Virus record (IMG/VR): IMGVR_UViG_3300025141_000047
Location: 1-64,000 of that record
Source of the DNA: a virus
Length of the DNA stretch: 64,000 bases
Reading direction: 5' to 3' (one strand)
A program made the position numbers and the translations under genes. Positions 54,501 to 61,479 of the stretch are shown here, piece after piece (within the stretch, counting starts at the first letter, position 1; each line of letters starts with the position of its first letter). Under the pieces are notes generated by a model. The model did not search any database. It saw only the letters and a list, made by a program, of their open reading frames with translations, and was not told the origin of the DNA.

Positions 54501-54979
54501 TCTTTTGGCTGACCATATCGGGCAATATCAAAATTAAGACGGCTTTCATGTTCAGCAATTGCTTTGAGATGAGGCATGGCGTGAGCCAAATGTTCAGCGT
54601 ATGCAGGGTCGCCCCATGCTGCGCCATGAAGCAACGGGCAACTGTTTGATTTCATGCCGAATGGTTGATGTTCGCCAAACTGATTTTCTGGCGATGCAAT
54701 AGGCCAGTCTGTTAATGGATTGTTTGAAACCTTTGTATGCCCCGCTACAAAATCAGCATGAGTAGGTATTTTCATTTGAGATACCGCCATTGGTGCGGAT
54801 AAATCGGTCATTCTAAACTCAGGCAATTCAGGTGTCATGCCTCCAAGCATGGTTGCCGTGTCTTGAGGCGTTTCTTGACCGTCTGGGATTTGACCTGCAT
54901 AATGCTTAAAATCAAATGCTGATGCTTTGTGAATTGAAAGGATTGCATCTGTTCGCAGCCTATCTAATTCAAGCGTCAT
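51524..54979 (-). CDS. large head-region protein with ligase-like domain lacking the catalytic lysine
   Basis: This protein has 1151 residues. About 1-650 are Met/His/Asn-rich with no recognised domain. Residues 665-845 follow the ATP-dependent ligase order. A linker (GLSPIATGSILKAEDY) leads to motif I-like K710-M-P-Q-G-E-R716, motif III-like FDGY751, motif IIIa VVDLLVHKGTD (759-769) with PLEDR, motif IV-like ELLIRD (819-824), and motif V-like W839-IRY. The nucleotidyl lysine is displaced or replaced by Met711, and the motif III Glu is Tyr. The rest has a Gly/Ala run (GAAAGGGGAAAGG) and an acidic tail. Its place between portal-side genes and the protease suggests a virion protein. Catalysis is doubtful. 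Confidence 0.6.
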   Translation of the reverse strand: MTLELDRLRTDAILSIHKASAFDFKHYAGQIPDGQETPQDTATMLGGMTPELPEFRMTDLSAPMAVSQMKIPTHADFVAGHTKVSNNPLTDWPIASPENQFGEHQPFGMKSNSCPLLHGAAWGDPAYAEHLAHAMPHLKAIAEHESRLNFDIARYGQPKETLHDLMTRDRNRYSTYSDDEYRDGKINEWQKRLGLLPYLFGLEYNTEDQREQFLGLMQQMATKKDMNSPDAKVLKNKMSEKAGISWGRALRSFRARYIPLLQWWRRASDRHGPVCPAKEPIPQMMPNAEFMKSDEASADLHFVSPFVEMANGVEPSHTHHWWDIFQPWGGVGRDSNSLHDIMSQTYPKVFGGGWLDEALMGVSNSMLDTYESDGGSHFPHISNHPDAKNNPSHASLTSNFNDADFFEKRRANWSHASNLHFLHPSEVQGQGGRMIVPSDQMMMSRLGRSLSGQADMGSPRIGMFREEHPSSNPTYWDNHNALFAANDMHMGKVMNNMAQRVMKQLGPQILNPSDPTNMEQATLARGNLQQLAGAADFAMKKMNMGEEYRALAPTMNGNKIAMQLKQLGPVHPTSFATTPPTYNTGNTHLWGHEMPATLTWKHDPQSGGISFGMAEEPFNIMQRTVHENKIKAVLPSLLESNVMPKQRDIHALSALDHRGLSPIATGSILKAEDYEPTGVFTTKIIPAYTIHKLDDMDKLRGFSGDWIVQKMPQGERMFIERKGNHLKTDKLPSSIKKQLREIKGDFTFDGYLDGKTLKVVDLLVHKGTDMHLEPLEDRINALRTLYDSTENVHFPMPTNCVSTDQEGLGKAIHNFDDDELLIRDSRSTFMKEKEVHPKWIRYAKDSIAKAFYPPMPELIVYPNQIKLVYPSIYDPVIVKGEFDGKGFTISTFEGNEAMFTKAQNDIPLWGPVAVDLLKEGAAAGGGGAAAGGTVTSSDGGTHQPLHSTLKRKRPRKLSIVKKTLLRAPSIIGENEEGDNVAHTMQQARKTITEDDTAKTTEYLLDNVKGLNEKMLEMFSGEYGLERTDDGKKWTVNEAIDDDIIENMFPRMNRISPDGGAWAGMQADITAPRGPTELIEDSGTTFYDPKESEEVEEIPMKHLQVKDSATGEQAVIDVQNGTATLRMPLKTQQEMADEQEAEPDDRSEAEEI

Positions 54980-55881
54980 TCGAAATCATCACCAGGCCAG
55001 CATCGGTCACAACGATTGACTGTTCCACCCCTGGCTGAATGAGTTGATGGCCTACCGCAATCGCCACATGATTTTGGTTTTTCTTCTTTAGCGAGGTGGT
55101 CTTTGACCTGTTTCAACAATCCCTCAATCTCACCGATCATTCCGAGATTGTTTCGCCCTGCGTGTTTTGTTAAAGAGGCGAGGCGTTGCTCGATAGTGTC
55201 AATGTTTGGCGGATTCTTACGTGTGCCGCCAGCATCGTTGTAGTGCATATGTAGGCTACTGCTTTTTGCAGTATATCCTTTTTGAGCATACGCAGGGATT
55301 TTAGCGGTTTCACTGATAGTGGATTTTTTAGGTCCATCGTTTGTTGCAGGGTATGTGCCGTTAGTTGTAAATCCGTGTGCATTAACAGGCATCCCGCCAT
55401 CAACGTTTTGGAATTGAGGGAATAGGTTCTCAACACTTGATTCTTGACTGTATTTTTTGAGTTCTTTGGATTTAGGATAGCACGTTTCGCAAGACCCGCC
55501 TTCATCATCTTCCATGCACATTGAATTACAAGTGGTGTTTTTGACTACAATGCCCATCTCTTGAAGAATCTCGGTGGTCTTATCCATTTTAAGAGGCGCA
55601 CATTCGGGGTCGTCAGCACAAGCCGAACAGCCGCCATCTTCGTCAAGAGCAATTTCGTGAAGGCCACAAACATATTTTTCACCATCAAATTGACGCTTTG
55701 ATATTTTATTCTTGTTGCCTTTTGGTGTAGGCAATTCAGGTGCTTTTCTTTGACCACGATCTGATTTGTATTGCTTAGAAGTTGTTTTCTTTTCAACAAT
55801 ACTTTTCAATAAGTCTTGAACATCGGCCAAAAGAAGTCCTTCTGGGGTATCAGTCATTGGATTAAACCATTGTGCGCTCAT
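54976..55881 (-). CDS. cysteine-rich head-region protein with three zinc clusters
   Basis: This protein has 301 residues from the ATG at 55881, which overlaps the upstream stop; the frame is open to 55914. After a Lys-rich segment there are three cysteine groups: CGLHE...CSAC...C, then CNSMC...CETC, and a C-terminal CGDCG...CDRC. These fit three zinc sites. The linkers are disordered. Its end overlaps the 1151-residue gene by ATGA. Function unknown, probably a structural or nucleic-acid-binding head component. Confidence 0.55.
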   Translation of the reverse strand: MSAQWFNPMTDTPEGLLLADVQDLLKSIVEKKTTSKQYKSDRGQRKAPELPTPKGNKNKISKRQFDGEKYVCGLHEIALDEDGGCSACADDPECAPLKMDKTTEILQEMGIVVKNTTCNSMCMEDDEGGSCETCYPKSKELKKYSQESSVENLFPQFQNVDGGMPVNAHGFTTNGTYPATNDGPKKSTISETAKIPAYAQKGYTAKSSSLHMHYNDAGGTRKNPPNIDTIEQRLASLTKHAGRNNLGMIGEIEGLLKQVKDHLAKEEKPKSCGDCGRPSTHSARGGTVNRCDRCWPGDDFE

Positions 55882-56195
55882 GCTGTTCTCACCTGCTTTT
55901 CTGCTGCTTCCCAATCCTTGAGGACTTCATCTCTTGATTTTAAGAACAAATCACCGCTTCCTGAAAAGGGCGTATTATCCACTGGAACTTGTCGATTAAG
56001 AGGATCAAATGTTTCATCGGCGTGAGGGGTGGTGTATTTTTTCCATCCATGCTTTCTCATTAACAACTCAGGGTCACCCATTGCTTTTGCTAATGTGGTG
56101 TTTTCAGCCTCAAGTGCCTGGACTCTTTGATTAAGAACACGGACTTCGCCAATCAGTTCTTTGAGAATGTCAATTTGCTCTTGTTCATCGCTCAC
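55878..56195 (-). CDS. small coiled-coil head-region protein
   Basis: This 105-residue protein has an N-terminal coiled coil (ELIGEVRVLNQRVQALEAEN) with Leu/Val heptads. The middle is polar and the end is a charged helix. It overlaps both neighbours by ATGA. It may act as an assembly or oligomerisation factor for packaging proteins. No family was recognised. Confidence 0.5.
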   Translation of the reverse strand: MSDEQEQIDILKELIGEVRVLNQRVQALEAENTTLAKAMGDPELLMRKHGWKKYTTPHADETFDPLNRQVPVDNTPFSGSGDLFLKSRDEVLKDWEAAEKQVRTA

Positions 56196-56632
56196 ATTCC
56201 CACCCCCATGCCGCCTTGAGGTGGCATTCCTTGTTGCGGAGGCATATTCATTGGAGGTTGTTGTTGCATTGCTGCGGCCATTGGATCGTTAGCCCCGCCG
56301 ACTGGTGCAAGTGGTTGCATTCCCGCAATTGAAGCGTGGGCTTCTCGAATCATTGAAATGTCTTGAGAGAGAGATAGGATTTTTTGGCGTAGTGCCTCCA
56401 TGTTTTTTTGTAGGGCAAGCGTAGGCTCGGATTCAACATTGGTTGCACGTGCTTGCGACATAATTTGGTTCATCTCATTACATTGAGAGGCAAGTGTTTG
56501 AATGCCGTCATCAATAGCGTTAATCAAAAGTGCCGCAGGTGCGGTTGAAACAGAAGTCACAGGGTCGTTTTTGTAAAGGTCATAGATGTGCGCTGATTGG
56601 CGACGATCCACCCATCCTTCCATTTTCCACAT
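56192..56632 (-). CDS. small helical protein with Met/Pro/Gln-rich tail
   Basis: This 146-residue protein has two long helices (about 35-100), and the last 35 residues are a low-complexity Met/Pro/Gln/Gly tract (QQPPMNMPPQQGMPPQGGMG). The tail looks disordered. It sits between a coiled-coil protein and another helical protein. A scaffold-like or assembly role is possible. Nothing identifies it. Confidence 0.5.
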   Translation of the reverse strand: MWKMEGWVDRRQSAHIYDLYKNDPVTSVSTAPAALLINAIDDGIQTLASQCNEMNQIMSQARATNVESEPTLALQKNMEALRQKILSLSQDISMIREAHASIAGMQPLAPVGGANDPMAAAMQQQPPMNMPPQQGMPPQGGMGVGM

Positions 56633-56635
56633 TGT

Positions 56636-56974
56636 TCAAACCACCCGATGAGGCGTGTAAAATCCTGTTGCTCGGCCATGACGACTTACGCCCTGAGCAA
56701 CCGCATTTTCAGTGCCGTTATAATCGGATGCCGTGTTATCAAATTGAGGGATGACTCCCATGAATACATCAGCAGGTTGATTTTTAGAAACTGATTTTTG
56801 AACTTGGTCGTGAAGTGCTAAATCGGACTTTAACATTGATAGTGCATTTTCAGCCGCCATAATCCCTGCGGAGATTGCGCTTGCATCATTTGAGGCAATT
56901 GCCTTTTGGATTCCTTCAACTGCGGCCAACGCCCTTCGAGCCATTGGGTCCATCTTCTCGATAATATCAAACAT
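56636..56974 (-). CDS. small helical head-region protein
   Basis: This 112-residue protein is predominantly helical, with an Ala/Met-rich core (AISAGIMAAENALSMLKSD) and a basic C-terminus. It follows the portal gene. No motif or family was recognised. The context suggests a portal-associated or assembly protein. Confidence 0.5.
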   Translation of the reverse strand: MFDIIEKMDPMARRALAAVEGIQKAIASNDASAISAGIMAAENALSMLKSDLALHDQVQKSVSKNQPADVFMGVIPQFDNTASDYNGTENAVAQGVSRHGRATGFYTPHRVV

Positions 56975-57004
56975 CTTCGCTCACCCTTTCGCAGTATCTC
57001 CCAC

Positions 57005-58807
57005 TTATTGACTGTTGCCCCTTGAACCGCCCAAACCATGCCGTTTTTCTGTTTCTTTGATTTGGTGGTCAATGGCTTTTTCCTGTGGAGATTTATGTTC
57101 TCTTTTGTCCGTCTTTACAGATGCAGCCGAAGGCGCACCATCAACACGTCGAATCATACCTGGACTTTCACCGCCGCTTTGACGTGTGTTTTCGCTTTGA
57201 GTCCTCAAAGGCGGTAAATCAGTTCCAGCAGTTGTAGCGAGGGAATCAGCAAAAGGAATAGACCCCCTGCTTGAATCAAAATTGGTTCGCTTAAACATCA
57301 TGTTTGGATCGGAGAGCATTTCATCTCCTTTTTGCACAGGTTGTCCTCCGCCCTGTTGTTGCTGCTGTTGTTGAGCCTGTGCCGCAGCGACTTCTTGAGG
57401 GTTTGGTTGCTTGAAATCAAAGTGAAGTATTTTGTCATCTATTCCATCACGGAGGTTTGCCTCATAACCTGCTTGCTTCATTTGCATCATGTTGCGAATA
57501 GCCATCTCATCTCTTCGCAATTGCATAATTTCATCCTCTTCCTCATGTGGATTTAGAAGAAGTTCCCATTCTTTGATTTCAAAAGCCTCAGTAATTTGAG
57601 GGAATAATACCCGATTGTAAATTGATTGTGCAAATGCTACGGCTCGGTTGCTCACCACGATCTGCATTCCTTCGTTATTAAGTCCACCACCAGACACATC
57701 ATTCATGAAAACATTTGATACTCCAAAGAATGCTGCGATTCTTTGTCTTATGTCATCCTTAATTGGGATATATTGCAGTTCTTCGAGGGTGTCCATCATA
57801 CGCACATACTCAAGACCTCCACGCCCAGATTCGGTTTCAACACCAATTGTTGGAATGTAAGACGGATCACGCTCAAGGTGTTCCTGAATGTTTCTGGCGG
57901 TTCGCTCAACCGTTTCCATGTTGGATGATTTGATGACCATAACGCCTCTCGGCATACGCTTCTTTTGATACGCTGAATAGACATAATTATCCATAGCGAT
58001 GAGGGTATTGACCTGCCTCCACATTGTTGCGATAGGGCTTCGGCCATACAATTTACTGGGCGACCACTTACTGAGATGAATGACCTCGCCCTCAGTATAT
58101 ACTTGTCCTTTTCCAACACCTGCAAGGTTCATGTAATGGATCGGAACAACAGGCATCCCCGTTGCAGGGCATTTGTCCTTTGGGTCGCTGGTTCGATAAG
58201 TCCTATCAACCAATGAAGTGTATTGGCTTCCACCACGAACCCCTCTTTTATCAGCAAGCATACGCATGAAAATAGGGTCGGCACGTGTAATCTCCTTCAC
58301 CCTAAAAAACATGACCTTCTTTGTATCGGGATCAACAAAGTATTCCTTTGTAAGTATCAGGTAAGCATCATCAACAACGTTCAAGTCCATTTCGACTTCT
58401 TTCATAATTTCAATGAAACTTTGCATCATTCCATTTTTGCTTTCAAGTAATGCCTCAGCGTATTCCAATTCGGATTTATCCGCTTTACGGACTTCTCCGC
58501 CGCATTTTCCACAGGATTCAACCTCTTGATGGAACTTTTCATCACATTCCCTGCATTTTACTACAAACTTTGGTTTCCACCCGTAGCCTTTTCTAAATGC
58601 TTCAACAGAAAGGTGATTGAGAATTGAGCGCAAAACTACGCATTCAAAGGTGGCTGCATAAAGAGCAGGTATCGTAATCCCTTGTAAAAGAGGGGGTTCT
58701 TGAATCCCAGATTGAAATAATGGCATTGTGGGCATGGGCGTTGTGTGCCTTTCCATGTCAATGCCTATCGCTGAAAATAAGCGTTCCATCCTCTCTTTAT
58801 CAGCCAT
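57005..58807 (-). CDS. HK97-type portal protein with inserted zinc ribbon
   Basis: This 600-residue protein has portal features: the region ending LYGRSPIATMWRQVNTLIAMD, the segment FFGVSNVFMNDVSG typical of portal clip/wing regions, and a long C-terminal helix EEEDEIMQLRRDEMAIRN. Residues 85-102 carry C85-x2-C88-x10-C99-x2-C102, a zinc ribbon inserted near the N-terminal wing. The C-terminal 120 residues are Gln-rich and disordered. It is encoded two genes after the terminase in transcript order, a normal packaging cluster. The ribbon insert is unusual for portals. Confidence 0.8.
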   Translation of the reverse strand: MADKERMERLFSAIGIDMERHTTPMPTMPLFQSGIQEPPLLQGITIPALYAATFECVVLRSILNHLSVEAFRKGYGWKPKFVVKCRECDEKFHQEVESCGKCGGEVRKADKSELEYAEALLESKNGMMQSFIEIMKEVEMDLNVVDDAYLILTKEYFVDPDTKKVMFFRVKEITRADPIFMRMLADKRGVRGGSQYTSLVDRTYRTSDPKDKCPATGMPVVPIHYMNLAGVGKGQVYTEGEVIHLSKWSPSKLYGRSPIATMWRQVNTLIAMDNYVYSAYQKKRMPRGVMVIKSSNMETVERTARNIQEHLERDPSYIPTIGVETESGRGGLEYVRMMDTLEELQYIPIKDDIRQRIAAFFGVSNVFMNDVSGGGLNNEGMQIVVSNRAVAFAQSIYNRVLFPQITEAFEIKEWELLLNPHEEEDEIMQLRRDEMAIRNMMQMKQAGYEANLRDGIDDKILHFDFKQPNPQEVAAAQAQQQQQQQGGGQPVQKGDEMLSDPNMMFKRTNFDSSRGSIPFADSLATTAGTDLPPLRTQSENTRQSGGESPGMIRRVDGAPSAASVKTDKREHKSPQEKAIDHQIKETEKRHGLGGSRGNSQ

Positions 58808-60041
58808 TTATTACAGCCTCCTTAATCTCTTCAAACCCTTCAATAGAAAGATTCCATGATTTCAAAAGTCTTACTTGCTTTTGAGGTTTAGAATGTGAAT
58901 ATGTGAGGCATTTTTTGGCATCCTCGTCATCCTCAAGAGCCTTTTTCAATATCATGATTTCACTTCTCTTTTGAGTCAAATGTGGCAAAGACACATCAAG
59001 TGCCTTAGCGACTGAGAACTCCCCCTCAATCACTAAACCCTTGCCTTCGGCTATAATTCCTCGCACACCGAGTTCCGTGTTAAGTGCATAGGCATATTCC
59101 TTGCATACCCTTGAATTAAAAGGAAGAATGACTCTTGGAACTCCACGTGGGCTAATTTCAATTGTGCCGCCAACTTCATAGAGATCGCCAATCAAAGCCC
59201 CTGCGTCTTTCACTATGATGTCGTTTTTCTTTAATCCATAAAATAAACCTTTATCATTGTTTTTTGAGCCTGAACCCAATGCTTCAATGTCATATAGGAA
59301 TCCATGTGATTTGATGAGCATAGCAATTTTGGTGGTGCTGCCCTTTACACCATAAGATTGTAGCGATTGGGTATTCATGCTTCCATATTCGTCAAGAACC
59401 TCATGCGCTTTCTGTAAAGAATTTCTTTCTGGTCGGCTTAAGCGTTCCTCTTTTGTAATTCGATTTGACCAACTTTCGTAAGCCGAGTCGTTTCCATCCG
59501 ACCAACTCTTCACAAATCGCCTAAATGGAATCTCCAAAGAATCTGTATTCTTGTGCAACATATTCCAATCAAAGTCTGTAAAGGGGAGAGAATCAACAAT
59601 ATCGGGTGATACTGAGGGGAATGATTTCAACAGCGACTTTCTTTCTTCAATAATCAAAGGCTCAATGATTTGAACCATCTCATCTCTTCCAGATTTTATG
59701 AATAGGTCAATTATCTCCGAACCCTGCATACCGAAATTATCAACAAACCATGTTTTTGAAACTGGAACAGGCGATGTAGCGGTTTCAACTTCGGTTCCTG
59801 GTTGATTGTTGCCGCCACCCATGTTAGCAGAATCAAAACCTTCGATTGCTGCGTCTTCACGTGGACTCCCTGCTGACTCATCCTTTTGTTGAGATGCCGC
59901 TTTTTTCTTTTGGTCAAGCAACTTCTTTTCTTGGAGATTGTTCTTCAATTCCATTTCAACTAACTTAGAATCAAGAACCTTGATAATCGCATCTGTTGGC
60001 GATTGAACGTCAAAAACGCCTTCTATTCTTTTATCAAACAT
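58800..60041 (-). CDS. unknown packaging-region protein
   Basis: This 413-residue protein lies between terminase and portal genes and overlaps both. The first 75 residues are a charged coiled-coil with a Lys/Gln-rich centre. The middle is helical (about 95-240), with SRPERNSLQKAHEVLDEYG. The C-terminal third looks alpha/beta (GGTIEISPRGVPRVIL, GVRGIIAEGKGLVIEGEFS). It is not a recognisable small terminase or ligase. A packaging or portal-associated role is inferred from place alone. Confidence 0.5.
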   Translation of the reverse strand: MFDKRIEGVFDVQSPTDAIIKVLDSKLVEMELKNNLQEKKLLDQKKKAASQQKDESAGSPREDAAIEGFDSANMGGGNNQPGTEVETATSPVPVSKTWFVDNFGMQGSEIIDLFIKSGRDEMVQIIEPLIIEERKSLLKSFPSVSPDIVDSLPFTDFDWNMLHKNTDSLEIPFRRFVKSWSDGNDSAYESWSNRITKEERLSRPERNSLQKAHEVLDEYGSMNTQSLQSYGVKGSTTKIAMLIKSHGFLYDIEALGSGSKNNDKGLFYGLKKNDIIVKDAGALIGDLYEVGGTIEISPRGVPRVILPFNSRVCKEYAYALNTELGVRGIIAEGKGLVIEGEFSVAKALDVSLPHLTQKRSEIMILKKALEDDEDAKKCLTYSHSKPQKQVRLLKSWNLSIEGFEEIKEAVING

Positions 60042-61470
60042 TTGCCCACCCTAACCTACTTTGCCATACTTCTGCATCTAAAATCACGATGCTTTCTCGA
60101 TATTCTTTTGTTGCTTGAACGCCCAATGCAAGAGCAATAACCATGTCGTCATGACCGCCCAAACTCTCCATACGCCCGTTATCCAACATGGTGAACGTGG
60201 AGAGTTCAGTCAATAAAGTGTTCATCAATCTCCGTGTCCCTCCTTCGTCTTTGTAGGGTATATTCAACTTGCCCTGTTCAAATTGCAGTTGGAGGGTATG
60301 AATTAAAGCCTCTTTCTTCATACGGCTCATATTGAATGGTTTTATTGGGAGATCGCTTATCTCGTTTAGCACTTGATTGAATGCAATTGCGAAGTTATTT
60401 GTTTCAAGTTCAATGATAACAGGGTTGAATCTGGCATTCAATTCTATGATTTTATCAATTTGAGATGAAAAGTCCATTCCTTTCTCATGGTGGGTGTGGA
60501 TAATGTGTTTGTTTTTATTCTCATCAACTGCAATAACCATCATACAGGTATAGTCGGCTCTCCGATCTGCTGAGATTGCAGGATCCCAACCAATGTAGTA
60601 ATTGTAGGCTTCACCATCATGTGGATAATAAGACAACGCCAATTCCTCGTCTTTGACCTTGTTTAGCACTTCTTCAGGGAATAGACTCGCCTCGCTCGCA
60701 ATTGGTTTGCACAGGTATTCTCTTGTGAATGCAATAGAGGTCATGTCATTGCGTCTTGAATTTAGAGCATCCAAAGACCAACGCTCAGGAAACAAACATT
60801 CTCCTGTTTGCTCATTGATAGCAGGGTATTCTCGAACAGCGTATGATTTCAACTTCTTCAATTCGGCGTAAAGATCGGTATATGAAAACGGAGTCCCAAC
60901 AATGCACAGTTGAGCCGTGTGGTGAAGAACTGGAAGCAAAGCCGTGTAAAACCATGAGGATATATGCTTGAGTTGGGTTTGTGCTTCACTTGACAAAATA
61001 TCGTCAAGCACCACGATTTGAGGGTGCGCCCCACGAACCGCTTTTCCAACAGACATAGCCGAGATAGATGATTTGTTGGTGAACTTGAACTTCTGTTTTG
61101 CCCAACCTCTCTTTGGTTTTAGGTGTTGGAGAGCAGGTATTGATTCAATCAATTCATTCATTTTTCCCATGTGTTCAATAGATTGGTGCTGGCTGTGGGA
61201 AAAGAACAATACTTCTGTGCCTGGATTGTAAGCCATTTTCCAAAGGAGATAAACTCGATAGAAAACAGACTTTCCATGATCACGGCTGGCTATAATGCAG
61301 GTTTTACTGTTGTTTTCCGACAAATCATACCATTCTTGATGGAACTTTGTTAATATCCAGGGGTTCTTTTCATCATATTTTCCACAGATTTCTTCAAAAA
61401 AATACTTGAAGTCACGGCGACCCATTTCAAAATCAACATTAGCAGTTAATTGTTTAAGACCCTCCGACAT
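60034..61470 (-). CDS. terL: terminase large subunit
   Basis: This 478-residue protein has an ATPase Walker A ASRDHGKS (61-68) and Walker B IVVLDDIL with D156-D157. The nuclease half has GWDPAIS with Asp296, VIIELETNN as the next acidic strand, and GGHDDMVIA near the end as the third acidic site. These are the RNase H-like nuclease motifs of the large terminase. It cuts and pumps DNA into the prohead. No small terminase was recognised. Confidence 0.9.
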   Translation of the reverse strand: MSEGLKQLTANVDFEMGRRDFKYFFEEICGKYDEKNPWILTKFHQEWYDLSENNSKTCIIASRDHGKSVFYRVYLLWKMAYNPGTEVLFFSHSQHQSIEHMGKMNELIESIPALQHLKPKRGWAKQKFKFTNKSSISAMSVGKAVRGAHPQIVVLDDILSSEAQTQLKHISSWFYTALLPVLHHTAQLCIVGTPFSYTDLYAELKKLKSYAVREYPAINEQTGECLFPERWSLDALNSRRNDMTSIAFTREYLCKPIASEASLFPEEVLNKVKDEELALSYYPHDGEAYNYYIGWDPAISADRRADYTCMMVIAVDENKNKHIIHTHHEKGMDFSSQIDKIIELNARFNPVIIELETNNFAIAFNQVLNEISDLPIKPFNMSRMKKEALIHTLQLQFEQGKLNIPYKDEGGTRRLMNTLLTELSTFTMLDNGRMESLGGHDDMVIALALGVQATKEYRESIVILDAEVWQSRLGWANV

Positions 61471-61479
61471 ATTAGATCA

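Noticed and set aside
58800-60041. A third ligase-like or nucleotidyltransferase protein
   Set aside because: The Gly-rich beta segments near the C-terminus were checked for motif I, III and V equivalents and none was found.
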